Of a DNA stretch of 64,000 bases, positions 35,235-43,525 are shown one piece after another; position 1 is the stretch's first letter; each line of letters starts with the position of its first letter. A program made the translations under genes and the position numbers. Below the pieces are notes generated by a model, which ran no database searches, was not told the DNA's origin, and worked only from the letters and a program-made list of their open reading frames with translations. Origin of the DNA: UMGS1851 sp900555605 (GTDB lineage Bacteria; Bacillota; Clostridia; UBA1212; UBA1255); the NCBI GenBank assembly GCA_902472555.1, contig CABROF010000002.1, positions 41,641 through 105,640 of the forward strand. The letters are read 5' to 3'.

Positions 35235-35825
35235 TTATTCTTCCACAAGAAACCGGTCGATGGCCACCCAAAGCTCTTGAATGCCTTCCCGTTTTTCGGC
35301 AGACACCGGGAGCACTGCAATTTCCTCCGGCAGCGCCAGTGCTTCCCGGATCAGGTTCAGCTGCGGCTTCACCTGAGATCTGTTTATTTTATCCGTTTTG
35401 GTCGCTACAATCAAGTAGGACAGACCTGAAGCACATATCCAGCGGTACATTTTCAGATCATCCGCAGAGGGTTTATGACGGATATCCAGCAGCAGCAGGA
35501 CCAAATACAGCTGCGGACGTACATTCAGATAATTTTCAATGACTTTCCCCCACAGGTTTTTTTCGCTTTGCGGTACTGCGGCGAAGCCATATCCGGGCAG
35601 ATCCACAAAATGCAGCTCATCGTCGAGGTTATAATAATTGATCTGCCGGGTCATCCCCTGCTTTGAACCGCTTCTGGCAAGGTTTTTCCGTCCCAAAAGC
35701 GCGTTGATCAGCGAAGATTTTCCGACATTAGACCGTCCCGCAAACGCCACCTCCAGAAGGTTGCAGTCCGGATATTGCTTCGGTGAAACAGCCGATATTA
35801 CGAATTTCGGATTTTTAACAATCAA
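35235..35825 (-). CDS. engB: Ribosome-assembly GTPase EngB/YsxC
   Basis: An essential-type small GTPase acting in 50S ribosomal subunit assembly. The 196-residue protein has G1 GRSNVGKSS (about 30), G3 VDLPGYGFA, G4 TKTDK and G5 SAEKREG. The N-terminus MIVKNPKFVISAVSPKQYP matches other EngB proteins when the TTG at 35825 is used, and AGGAGG ends five bases before it. The longer frame to 35870 would overlap the TrkA-type gene and has no ribosome binding site. It is in a line of minus-strand housekeeping genes. Confidence 0.93.
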   Translation of the reverse strand: MIVKNPKFVISAVSPKQYPDCNLLEVAFAGRSNVGKSSLINALLGRKNLARSGSKQGMTRQINYYNLDDELHFVDLPGYGFAAVPQSEKNLWGKVIENYLNVRPQLYLVLLLLDIRHKPSADDLKMYRWICASGLSYLIVATKTDKINRSQVKPQLNLIREALALPEEIAVLPVSAEKREGIQELWVAIDRFLVEE

Positions 35826-35847
35826 AATAGCCTCCTGTTCCGCCGTC

Positions 35848-36492
35848 TTATCCGAGCTTGGAAAATACATCCGTGGCGCCGATCATCAAAATCATATCCT
35901 CCGAGGAAAGTACGTAATCGCCGTCCAGCGGTGCAGAAACACGCGTTTCATTTCTGGCGGCAATGATATTGATTTTATATTTTTTATTGAGATTCAGTTC
36001 TTTCAGACTTTTATTTGCCCAGCCTGCGGGGCAGCGCATCTCTACAATGCCGAGGGCATCCCCAAAGCTCATGACATCCATAAAAGTCGGATGATTCAGC
36101 GCATGTGCGACCCGAATCGCCATGTCGTGCTCCGGCAGAATGATTTTGTCTGCCCCCACCTTCAGCAGCACCTTCGCATGCAGGTCCGACTGTGCCTTGG
36201 CCATCAAGTACTTTGCGCCCAGCTCTTTCAGCAGAACGGCTGTCAGGATACTGGTTTCCACATCCGACGCAATGGAAAGCACCACCGCGTCAAAATCCTC
36301 CACATTCAATGCGCGCAGGGATTCCTCGTCCCTGCAGTCGGCCAGTACGGTCCCGGAAACATAATCGTCAATCTCGGAAAAATGCTCTTCTTTCTCGTCC
36401 ACGGCCAGCACTTCATTGCCAAGCTTTTTCAGCTCGACAGCCACACTTTTTCCAAACCGCCCCATTCCGATTACCAAAAATGATTTTTTCAT
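35848..36492 (-). CDS. TrkA/KtrA-type potassium-uptake regulatory protein
   Basis: A 214-residue cytoplasmic RCK protein. The N-terminal Rossmann fold has the GMGRFGKSVAVEL nucleotide-binding loop near residue 10 and conserved Asp residues. The C-terminal TrkA_C domain (AGWANKSLKELNLNKKYKINIIAARN) completes it. Such proteins gate TrkH/KtrB potassium channels in response to nucleotides. No channel gene is in the window, so the partner is elsewhere. The ATG at 36492 is chosen over 36537 because the Rossmann fold starts there. Confidence 0.88.
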   Translation of the reverse strand: MKKSFLVIGMGRFGKSVAVELKKLGNEVLAVDEKEEHFSEIDDYVSGTVLADCRDEESLRALNVEDFDAVVLSIASDVETSILTAVLLKELGAKYLMAKAQSDLHAKVLLKVGADKIILPEHDMAIRVAHALNHPTFMDVMSFGDALGIVEMRCPAGWANKSLKELNLNKKYKINIIAARNETRVSAPLDGDYVLSSEDMILMIGATDVFSKLG

Positions 36493-36551
36493 ATGCCTCA
36501 CCATGTCTCTGCTGTACAAAGACTTCCTTTCTTTCAATCCCGAAATTTCTT

Positions 36552-37229
36552 TCAGTCTGCCGGAACCGCCGTTTTCTTTTCAGATTCCGCACTTATAACT
36601 TTTTTCAAAAAGCTTCTGCGGTGAATCCCGCACATCCCGTATACCGCAATCGCCTCATAATGCTGTTTTGTGCCGTAGCCCTTATGCTTTTCAAAGCCGT
36701 ACTGCGGATACTGCGCTGCATACGCCGTCATCAGGCGATCCCGGGTAACCTTTGCGATAATAGAAGCCGCTCCAATGGATACGCTCAGTGCATCGCCGTG
36801 TGTAATCGGCAGCTGCGGAATTTCTATACCGGGAATCCGCACATGGTCCACCAGAAGCATCTCTGGCCCTTGTCCGCGCCGTTCATATGCCGCTGCTGCG
36901 GCCTGTGCCGCAGCCTGCCGCATGGCAGCGTACGTTGCCTGCAGAATGTTCATCTCATCGATCATGACATGATCCGATATCCCAATGCCCACAGCGACAG
37001 CAGTATCTATAATTTCCTGATACAGCACCTCCCGTTTTTCCGGCTTTAATTTTTTGGAATCGTCTGCCCGCGGGAAGGGCCCTTCCGACGGAAACAAAAC
37101 GCAGGCGGCAACTACCGGGCCGGCCAGCGGACCTCTCCCTGCTTCGTCAACGCCTCCGATCAGCTGAAAGCCTTGGGCCGCCAATTCCGTTTCATATCTG
37201 CAAAGCATGGTAAAATGTTCATCCGTCAT
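36552..37229 (-). CDS. rnhB: Ribonuclease HII
   Basis: Removes RNA from RNA-DNA hybrids and single ribonucleotides from DNA. The 225-residue protein has the catalytic DEAGRGPLAGP (Asp28, Glu29), DDSKKLKPEKRE, VDHVRIP with the second Asp, and DRLMTAYAAQYPQYGFEKHKGYGTKQHYEAI. The usual type-2 RNase H motifs are all present. It overlaps the rbgA stop by 11 bases. An alanine-rich stretch (AAAQAAAAA, about 105-118) is a local oddity. Confidence 0.95.
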   Translation of the reverse strand: MTDEHFTMLCRYETELAAQGFQLIGGVDEAGRGPLAGPVVAACVLFPSEGPFPRADDSKKLKPEKREVLYQEIIDTAVAVGIGISDHVMIDEMNILQATYAAMRQAAAQAAAAAYERRGQGPEMLLVDHVRIPGIEIPQLPITHGDALSVSIGAASIIAKVTRDRLMTAYAAQYPQYGFEKHKGYGTKQHYEAIAVYGMCGIHRRSFLKKVISAESEKKTAVPAD

Positions 37230-38190
37230 TTTCGCCCGCCGTCCTTTCCCCTTTGCCGCATCGGGAAACCGTTTCTGCGCGATCTAAAGAAATACGGCCC
37301 AGCTTTCCGGCACGAAAATCGTCAAGGACAATGCCTGCGGCGCGATAAAGATCCACGGCGCCGCCCTTCATGAAACAGCCGCGCTGCCTGCCGCACGCAG
37401 TCAGCAGCGCCGCCCCTGTCTCGGCCTTCCGCAGCAGAAACGTGCTGTCGTCCTCACACTCCTGCGCACCGCGTTCATATTCTGTACAGGCAATCCGGTA
37501 GCGCCCCGCCAGCGCCTCCGGATAATAATCCAGCAAAAATACCAGCAAAAAGCAGGCAATATCCGTTACATCCAGCACATCGTCTTTAATTGCGCCGGTG
37601 CATGCCAATTTATATGCGCAGCGCTGGTCTTCAAACTTCGGCCACAAAAGTCCCGGTGTATCCAGCAGATAAATATCATCCTTCATCCGCAGCCATTGCT
37701 TGTTCCTTGTAACACCCGGCTTATCCCCGGTTACAGCGGCAGCCTTTCCGGCGACCCGGTTGATAAAAGAAGATTTTCCGACATTCGGAATGCCCACCGC
37801 CATTGTCCGGATCACCGGCGTCTTACGGCCTTTTTCTTCATATCGCTTTGTCTTCTCCGCCATAACGGTTTTCAGCAGCGCCGTAACCTCTTTTACGCCG
37901 CTGCCCCTCTGACAGTCTGTAAAAAGAACCGGAATTCCCGAATTTTTATAATAGCCTTTCCAATATCCGCTCACCGCGCTGTCGGCTAAATCCTTTTTAT
38001 TTGCCACCATCACCCGCGGCTTCTGACTGAGGATCCTGTCTATTTCCGGATTTCTGCTGCTGTAGGGAATACGCGCATCCACCAGCTCCACCACTACATC
38101 TACAAGGCGCATATTCTCGGAAAGCACCCGCCGGGCTCTGGCCATATGGCCGGGAAACCATTGGATATTGGCGATCCGTTCCTCATCCAT
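37219..38190 (-). CDS. rbgA: Ribosome-biogenesis GTPase RbgA (YlqF)
   Basis: A circularly permuted GTPase that finishes 50S ribosomal subunit assembly. The 323-residue protein shows the permuted order: G4 NKKD (64-67) comes first, then G1 GIPNVGKSS (133-141), then G3 DTPG (about 177). Its N-terminal segment is [13 protein letters not shown]. The ATG at 38190 is preceded by AGGGAGG; a longer frame to 38283 would overlap the fumarase gene much further. It overlaps the fumarase beta stop by eight bases and rnhB by 11. Confidence 0.94.
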   Translation of the reverse strand: MDEERIANIQWFPGHMARARRVLSENMRLVDVVVELVDARIPYSSRNPEIDRILSQKPRVMVANKKDLADSAVSGYWKGYYKNSGIPVLFTDCQRGSGVKEVTALLKTVMAEKTKRYEEKGRKTPVIRTMAVGIPNVGKSSFINRVAGKAAAVTGDKPGVTRNKQWLRMKDDIYLLDTPGLLWPKFEDQRCAYKLACTGAIKDDVLDVTDIACFLLVFLLDYYPEALAGRYRIACTEYERGAQECEDDSTFLLRKAETGAALLTACGRQRGCFMKGGAVDLYRAAGIVLDDFRAGKLGRISLDRAETVSRCGKGERTAGENDG

Positions 38191-38803
38191 CCTGCACGCC
38201 TCCCTGATCCCGGCATGCCAGCCGCGCATTTTCACGGAACTGTTTCTTATGATTTTCAAAAAGATTGTTTCCCTGCGTATCAATGGATACGATCAGCGGT
38301 CCGAATTCCCGCACCTGAAGAATCCAGAACGCCTCCGGCATACCGAAGTCCTCCCATTCCACCCCTGCAATCCGTTCCACCTGATCCGCCGCAACCACGG
38401 CACAGCCCCCGGGATATACACAGTGAATGGCTTTATATGTCGCGCAGGCGGCCGCCGTATCCGCGCCCATTCCGCCTTTGCCGATAATCACCTTTACGCC
38501 GGTTTCAGAGATAAATGCTTTTTCATACTGCTCCATCCGCATACTGGTGGTGGGCCCCACGGAAACCATCTGCCACGTCCCGTCCTCATTTTTTTTCACA
38601 ATCGGGCCGGCATGCAGCACCGCTTTTCCTTTTAAAGCATATTGCGGCCGAATGCCCTTTACGGTCAGGCGCTTATGCCCGTCATCCCGGCAGGTTGCCG
38701 CACCGCCCGTAAGATAGATAATGTCGCCGATCCGCAGATCTGCAATATCGTCATCCGCAATCGGCGTCAAAAGGATTTTTTTCCCGTCCCGTTCCACGAT
38801 CAT
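38183..38803 (-). CDS. Fe-S fumarase/L-tartrate dehydratase beta subunit
   Basis: The C-terminal-half subunit of a two-subunit class I hydro-lyase that interconverts malate and fumarate (or acts on tartrate). The roughly 206-residue protein shows the family's [39 protein letters not shown] and GKGGMG segments. It lies 20-31 bases after the alpha subunit gene. The ATG at 38803 is preferred, with AGAGG nine bases upstream; 38812 lies right beside the ribosome binding site. Fumarase is the likelier activity in a fermentative anaerobe, but the sequence does not separate the two. Confidence 0.85.
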   Translation of the reverse strand: MIVERDGKKILLTPIADDDIADLRIGDIIYLTGGAATCRDDGHKRLTVKGIRPQYALKGKAVLHAGPIVKKNEDGTWQMVSVGPTTSMRMEQYEKAFISETGVKVIIGKGGMGADTAAACATYKAIHCVYPGGCAVVAADQVERIAGVEWEDFGMPEAFWILQVREFGPLIVSIDTQGNNLFENHKKQFRENARLACRDQGGVQDG

Positions 38804-38833
38804 ATCCAGCATCCTCTCTTTTTCCGTGGGATT

Positions 38834-39793
38834 TCACTCGCTTGCACATGTACAAGCTTTCTTTTGTTCCTGCTCCCGGCAGCGCAAATGAGACAGCAGC
38901 CGGCAGTGCAGCTCCTTGTCCACATGCACACAGGCTCTGCGGGTTGCCCAGCAGCCCACCGAAACGCCAACGGCCAGCGTCGCAGGATGATGTGCTTCCC
39001 ACTCCACATGCACATCCAGTACCGTGCGCCTTCCTGTCAACCCCTGGGGGCCGATGCGAAGGGCATCCAGCAGCCGGATCAATTCCATTTCAAAGGCAGC
39101 AGCGTCGCTGTTTTCATTCCGGCTTCCTACGGGACGCAGCAGCGCACGCTTAGACAGTACGGCAGCGCGATCCGCACAGGTACCGATCCCGACCCCAACC
39201 AGCAAAGGCGGACATGCATTAATGCCGCGGTCCAAAACCGTGTCTATCACATACTGTCTGATTCCTTCAAATCCCGCCGCGGGCATTAAAACCATAGATC
39301 GTCCCGGCATCAGCACCATGGCCTTTCCCGGAAGGGAGCAGCCGCCGCCTGCCATATAGAGTTCAATTGTCAGATCATCTGAATCGGAAATGCTTGTCCA
39401 CTCTATGCATGGCGCGCCGGTTCCGATATTGGTACCGGTATTCTTTCCGGTAAAGGTTTCCACCACATTGGGGCGGAGCGGCACTTCGATCGTGGCACGC
39501 CGCACCGCTTCATTCAGAATTCCGGGCAATTCCGCCAGCAGCGGGAACCGGGCGCCTGCCCGGATATGAAACTGAAGAATTCCCGTATCCTGACAGACCG
39601 GTCTGCCCGATGAGGAAGCGCGCTCCATATTTTCCAACATACAATCGTAAATCGCCCCGGCAGGCTGGCTGTCTTCTTCCTTACGCATACGAATCAGACA
39701 ATCGTAAATATCATCCGGCAGATGCTTGGACATCAATCCGATAATCTGCGTCATTTTATCTGTTAATAAACAAATACGGTCCTCTTGATCCAA
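38834..39793 (-). CDS. Fe-S fumarase/L-tartrate dehydratase alpha subunit
   Basis: A 319-residue iron-sulphur subunit. The [4Fe-4S] cluster cysteines are in PVCQDTG (about Cys67), GCSLPG (about Cys152) and VGIGTCADRA (about Cys237). NTGTNIGTGAP is another family hallmark. Near residue 158 the segment MVLMPGRSMVLMPA appears to repeat MVLMP in tandem, possibly an eight-residue insertion. The start is a TTG at 39793, with GGGAGG nine bases upstream. It ends in a short cysteine-containing tail (KKACTCASE). It pairs with the beta subunit gene downstream. Confidence 0.87.
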   Translation of the reverse strand: MDQEDRICLLTDKMTQIIGLMSKHLPDDIYDCLIRMRKEEDSQPAGAIYDCMLENMERASSSGRPVCQDTGILQFHIRAGARFPLLAELPGILNEAVRRATIEVPLRPNVVETFTGKNTGTNIGTGAPCIEWTSISDSDDLTIELYMAGGGCSLPGKAMVLMPGRSMVLMPAAGFEGIRQYVIDTVLDRGINACPPLLVGVGIGTCADRAAVLSKRALLRPVGSRNENSDAAAFEMELIRLLDALRIGPQGLTGRRTVLDVHVEWEAHHPATLAVGVSVGCWATRRACVHVDKELHCRLLSHLRCREQEQKKACTCASE

Positions 39794-39859
39794 ACAGCAG
39801 CGCCTCCCGAAGCAATCTCAATGTAAAGAACTTCAAATTAGAATTTTACTATAGAATTT

Positions 39860-39891
39860 TTTATTTGTAAAGCATGGCGCCATTGCACGGC
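39860..39891. repeat. 32-bp direct repeat, left copy
   Basis: This 32-base sequence is identical to 42957-42988, 3,097 bases away. Its core ATGGCGCCAT is a perfect palindrome. The two copies bound the AT-rich island with the transposase remnant and two duplicated surface-protein genes, as a target-site or att-type duplication would. It lies 67 bases upstream of the fumarase alpha start. Confidence 0.8.
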
Positions 39892-39954
39892 CAAGGCTTA
39901 CGCATGAATGTGTTTCGCAGCCAAAATTCATACATCAAATAAAAAAACTACAAA

Positions 39955-39980
39955 TTCATAATTCGCGTTCATAATTCGCG
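39955..39980. repeat. 13-bp tandem duplication
   Basis: TTCATAATTCGCG occurs twice head to tail, at 39955-39967 and 39968-39980, at the end of the transposase remnant. Confidence 0.8.
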
Positions 39981-40265
39981 CCAAATGTTTTTCGGGATTT
40001 GTACCGATTGCATACCGCTTCTTTTTCAGGCCATGGCGAACACTCTTTGGATCGTATCATGGGAGGGAATCCCATTGGGAAGTTCCAGATAATTCCTTAG
40101 AAACTTCTCGTGTTCTCTTCCGAACACCTCCATTTCCACCCAGTCATCTGCATCTGCGCGCGTTGCGAAAAAGACAAGCATAATAATATCTATCATCTTA
40201 TGCAGTACCTTCTTCTCCTGCCAGATATCCGTCACTGTACTTACATACTCCAAAAGAGTTTTCAT
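39955..40265 (-). mobile_element. Collapsed ISAs1-type transposase: N-terminal end joined to a C-terminal scrap
   Basis: Residues 1-79 read as a DDE-transposase-associated N-terminal domain (WVEMEVFGREHEKFLRNYLEL, then NGIPSHDTIQRVFAM). A TGA follows at 40026-40028. In the next frame the minus strand continues with LKKKRYAIGTNPEKHLARIM, resembling the C-terminal end of such transposases. The catalytic middle, about 280 codons, is missing. The pattern is that of an insertion sequence that suffered an internal deletion. It cannot be active by itself. Confidence 0.65.
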
Positions 40266-40426
40266 AACAATCCATCCTTTTTCCTTTGATTATACCAAAA
40301 AGATGAAATGTTCATAATTTATTATTTCATGCGTTCGTCGTGGTCATGCAATCGGCATCATATTCACATTTTGTGCATTATGAGGGACTCCTGCATGAAG
40401 AGCAACAGTCCCTCGAATCCATACCT

Positions 40427-41296
40427 TTACGCTTTTTTCTTACGCAAATATATTCCGCCAAACACAAGACCGACTGCCAGCAGAACAATGCAGAGCGAAA
40501 TGCCGCCCCATAGCAAATACTTGTTTGTATTGTCCGACGCTGTAACAGCATTGTCGTTGCCAATCGGAATTTTTGCATTTCGGTTAAAAGTATTTGCGTT
40601 AATATCGTATGGTGATAAATCCCAAACACCACCGATATTGATTCCTCCCGGGGGGGTATCAGCGTCCATTTTACCGTATACGGCTTTCATCAATTCGAAA
40701 AAATCCGCCGCAGGAAACAAATACTCTTTTCCGCCAGTCAAGTAATACTTATAATAAACATAATCACCTTTATTCGTTTCATAGTACAGTGCCGTACCTT
40801 GGTGGTTGGATTCACCCCAAAGATAATAAACATTTTTGACCGTAATATCTGACGATATTTTATCGAGACCTTTTTGATTTAAAAATGCAGATAGCGTCTC
40901 TGCGTCACAGATGTATTGTTCGTCATTCATCTTTACAGATTTCATATCATCTGTAATTGATTGAACTGATAAAACATTTTTGTTCGATACAATCGCATAT
41001 AATGTCTGAAGGACATGCTTACTTTTCATGATCTCATCGATGCTGCCATATTCACTAAAAGCATACACTATAGGTATGTTATATATTTTTACAACATTAT
41101 TAGAGCCCTCAGTATCAAGAATATTTAATATTTCCTTGCTTACATACTTCGAACTGTATTCATTCATTCCAGCAGAATTTTCCGTAATTTTGCTGATCAA
41201 CTCTTCTTTTTTCATAGTTTCCTCCGCATGAATCGTTAGTGGCATGACTGCAATTATAGTCAAGAGCAAGCATAATATTACCATAATTCTTTTCAT
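40427..41296 (-). CDS. Secreted, C-terminally membrane-anchored protein of unknown function (copy 1)
   Basis: A 289-residue exported protein that I do not recognise. A signal peptide (about 1-24, ending TIHA) is followed by an extracellular domain with VVKIYNIPIVYAFSEYGSIDE, the YYLWGESNHQGTALYYETNKGDYVYYKYY strand-rich stretch and INIGGVWDLSPYDINANTF. A C-terminal membrane helix (LLWGGISLCIVLLAVGLVFG) ends in the charged tail YLRKKKA. There is no LPXTG motif. AAGGAGTG precedes the ATG. It is a paralogue of the next gene and shares a 115-base identical 3' end with it. It lies inside the repeat-bounded island. Confidence 0.75.
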   Translation of the reverse strand: MKRIMVILCLLLTIIAVMPLTIHAEETMKKEELISKITENSAGMNEYSSKYVSKEILNILDTEGSNNVVKIYNIPIVYAFSEYGSIDEIMKSKHVLQTLYAIVSNKNVLSVQSITDDMKSVKMNDEQYICDAETLSAFLNQKGLDKISSDITVKNVYYLWGESNHQGTALYYETNKGDYVYYKYYLTGGKEYLFPAADFFELMKAVYGKMDADTPPGGINIGGVWDLSPYDINANTFNRNAKIPIGNDNAVTASDNTNKYLLWGGISLCIVLLAVGLVFGGIYLRKKKA

Positions 41297-41468
41297 TATA
41301 TAGACACTCCTTTACCAAAATAAATTTTTATATTTATCCTGTGTTTAATTAAAATTCAATTTCAAACAGGAGTAAGGGTATTACCGGAATAGCTTGTATT
41401 CACCACTACAAAACTTCCCATATACCGGTATCTGGTTGTTCACCATTCAAAGCATTCAGTCCATACCT

Positions 41469-42287
41469 TTACGCTTTTTTCTTACGCAAATATATTCCGC
41501 CAAACACAAGACCGACTGCCAGCAGAACAATGCAGAGCGAAATGCCGCCCCATAGCAAATACTTGTTTGTATTGCCCGACGCTGTAACACTGTTATTGTC
41601 GTTGCCAGTCGGAATCTTTACATTCAAGTTAAAGGTGCTTGCGTTAATATCGTATTTTGATAAATCCCAAACCCCGTTGATAGCTACCCCACCATATGAA
41701 TCAGCATATTTTTTTCTTTCATCAGAGATTGCTTTTTGATACATGCAGAACTCTTCTATCGGAAACAGGTATTCCCCTTCACCGAGTTCATAGTAATTAT
41801 AATAAACGTAGTCACCTTTGTTTGTTTCATAATAAATCGCCGTACCCATATGATTTGTTTCGCCTGAAAGGTAGTAAGTATTATAAATTACTATATCTGA
41901 TGAGACCTTTTCTATTATTTTGTCATTTTGAAAAGCATTCAATGCCTTTTGATTGCTGCTATATACTTCAAATTCGTGACATTCACCATCATAAATTGCC
42001 TTATATTCGAATAAGCCGTTTGAAGATTTCACAGCATAATAAATCTGTAATGCTTCATTGCCTGCCAATACCTCACTGATGTTGCTATATTCGGTAAAAG
42101 CAAAGCGTAATGGAATATTATAAATTCTTATAACCTCCTCATCTTCTTGCAAGGCAAGCTGTTTTTTTATTTCCTCACTGATCGTTGTTGAATCTTCTTT
42201 TTTCATATTGTCCTCCGCATAAATTGTAAGTGTCATACACGAGATAACAAGTAAGGTTACTGCTAATAATATAATTACTTTTTTCAT
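41469..42287 (-). CDS. Secreted, C-terminally membrane-anchored protein of unknown function (copy 2)
   Basis: A 272-residue paralogue of the gene at 40427. The signal peptide is about 1-24 (ending TIYA). The domain keeps EVIRIYNIPLRFAFTEYSNISE, YYLSGETNHMGTAIYYETNKGDYVYYNYY and INGVWDLSKYDINASTF, and the same C-terminal helix and RKKKA tail. The N-terminal parts differ much more than the C-terminal 34 residues, which are encoded by identical DNA. GGAG lies eight bases before the ATG at 42287; an upstream in-frame GTG is less likely. No function can be assigned. Confidence 0.75.
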   Translation of the reverse strand: MKKVIILLAVTLLVISCMTLTIYAEDNMKKEDSTTISEEIKKQLALQEDEEVIRIYNIPLRFAFTEYSNISEVLAGNEALQIYYAVKSSNGLFEYKAIYDGECHEFEVYSSNQKALNAFQNDKIIEKVSSDIVIYNTYYLSGETNHMGTAIYYETNKGDYVYYNYYELGEGEYLFPIEEFCMYQKAISDERKKYADSYGGVAINGVWDLSKYDINASTFNLNVKIPTGNDNNSVTASGNTNKYLLWGGISLCIVLLAVGLVFGGIYLRKKKA

Positions 42288-42550
42288 AATAAACACTCCT
42301 TTATTAAATTATATCACGAAAATTCCCGCGGTATATATTATATTGTATGTCTAATTCCCGATTTGCGGAGTATTCTCCATTTTTCCATGCTTTAACAAGA
42401 TTTGTAATGTTAAACGTATTATCTGAAACGGTAATAGATGTATAGATCGGTTGAGATTTTCCATTGTTTACATTTTAGAAATCAGAATCCATAGCCTTGT
42501 TGTGAACAGTGTAAAATTCGCCGCAACAGGCAAGTGAAATAAACCATTGT

Positions 42551-42594
42551 AAAAAGCGCAAAAACCGACTTACACAGCGGCTTTTGCGCTTTTT
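42551..42594. terminator. Strong bidirectional intrinsic terminator
   Basis: AAAAAGCGCAAAA (42551-42563) pairs perfectly with TTTTGCGCTTTTT (42582-42594). The ACCG and CGGC flanks extend it. Both strands have A- and T-tracts, so it can end transcription in either direction. Confidence 0.8.
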
Positions 42595-42956
42595 TAAAGG
42601 ATTAATAAATGATACCTTTCACATGGTATGAAAAGCAAATTACTCAATTGCGGATCGCCGCTGTAATATGATATACTGTCAATTATAACCATATTTTTGG
42701 GCCCCTTGTAACACTGATTGGAATAAAACTCCATTTTTATTATATAAATATCATAAATAAATCGAACTGTCAACAGTTCATACAAAAACAAATAAATACT
42801 TACTCTACAAGACCCGTCTTTTGTATTTAGCACCATATTCTTTAAGAAAATAAAGAAGTCCATAATCCTTTGAACACCCTGAAAACGGGCGTTTTTTATT
42901 TTAAAGAAAACACTTGTAAAAAATGATTTTTCGCAGTATGGATACAAAAGTCAGGG

Positions 42957-42988
42957 TTTATTTGTAAAGCATGGCGCCATTGCACGGC
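42957..42988. repeat. 32-bp direct repeat, right copy
   Basis: Identical over 32 bases to 39860-39891 and in the same orientation. Together the two copies delimit the island. Confidence 0.8.
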
Positions 42989-43190
42989 AGAACAGCAGTG
43001 GCAAAAGGGAAACGATAAAATTTTCCCAAAGCTTCTCTGCTGTTTTCAGACCGCACGGAGCCGCCATCCGCCGTTTCCATATAAAAACAGCATATAAAAT
43101 CACATAAATACAGAGCCAAACGTAACATCCGTACATAGACAAATAAAAGACCCGGATGGTATAATGGCCCAAAAAGAGGTGGAGCCTGAC

Positions 43191-43505
43191 ATGCAGAAGA
43201 ATACATTTCAGATGATCTATGAAATTGTCCGGGAAATTCCCCGGGGAAAGGTTGCTACCTATGGCCAGATCGCAGGCATGACGGGTAATCCACGCCTATC
43301 GAGAGCCGTGGGATATGCGCTGCATGTAAATCCCGAACCCGGTATCATTCCCTGCCATCGTGTCGTCAAAAAAGGCGGGGTCCTCTCCGAAGCATTTGCT
43401 TTCGGCGGAATCAATCGGCAGAGGGCGCTTTTAGAGGCAGAGGGCGTCGTATTCACGCCGGAAGGAACCGTCGATATGACGCAATGCATGTGGTACGGAT
43501 GGTAA
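43191..43505 (+). CDS. MGMT/alkyltransferase-like DNA-binding protein
   Basis: A 104-residue protein consisting of the C-terminal domain of O6-alkylguanine-DNA alkyltransferase alone. It has the helix-turn-helix arginine-finger region GKVATYGQIAGM...SRAVGYALHVNP and the active-site motif PCHRVV (Cys55). With Cys present (not Trp), it could still accept an alkyl group, but it lacks the usual N-terminal domain, as in small alkyltransferase-like proteins. AGGTGGAG lies six bases before the ATG at 43191. The downstream truA start overlaps nothing and is 20 bases away. Confidence 0.85.
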   Translation: MQKNTFQMIYEIVREIPRGKVATYGQIAGMTGNPRLSRAVGYALHVNPEPGIIPCHRVVKKGGVLSEAFAFGGINRQRALLEAEGVVFTPEGTVDMTQCMWYGW

Positions 43506-43525
43506 CGGAGGGAAAGGGCAGGTAC

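Larger units (their letters stand above)
42288..43190. other. Gene-poor stretch between the island and the MGMT-like gene
   Basis: It contains the strong bidirectional terminator at 42551-42594, the right 32-bp repeat at 42957-42988 and mostly AT-rich sequence without support for genes. A minus-strand frame at 42594-42947 is unconvincing: no clear ribosome binding site and no domain. The stretch just after the right repeat is likewise unassigned. Confidence 0.6.

Noticed and set aside
40382..40414. Hairpin GAGGGACT with AGTCCCTC after the first surface-protein gene
   Set aside because: Perfect eight-base stem, but no T-tract follows on the minus strand; not called as a terminator.
42594..42947. 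Minus-strand open frame of 117 codons near the island's right end
   Set aside because: AT-rich with no family resemblance and no clear ribosome binding site; starts with mixed low-complexity residues. Left as unassigned.
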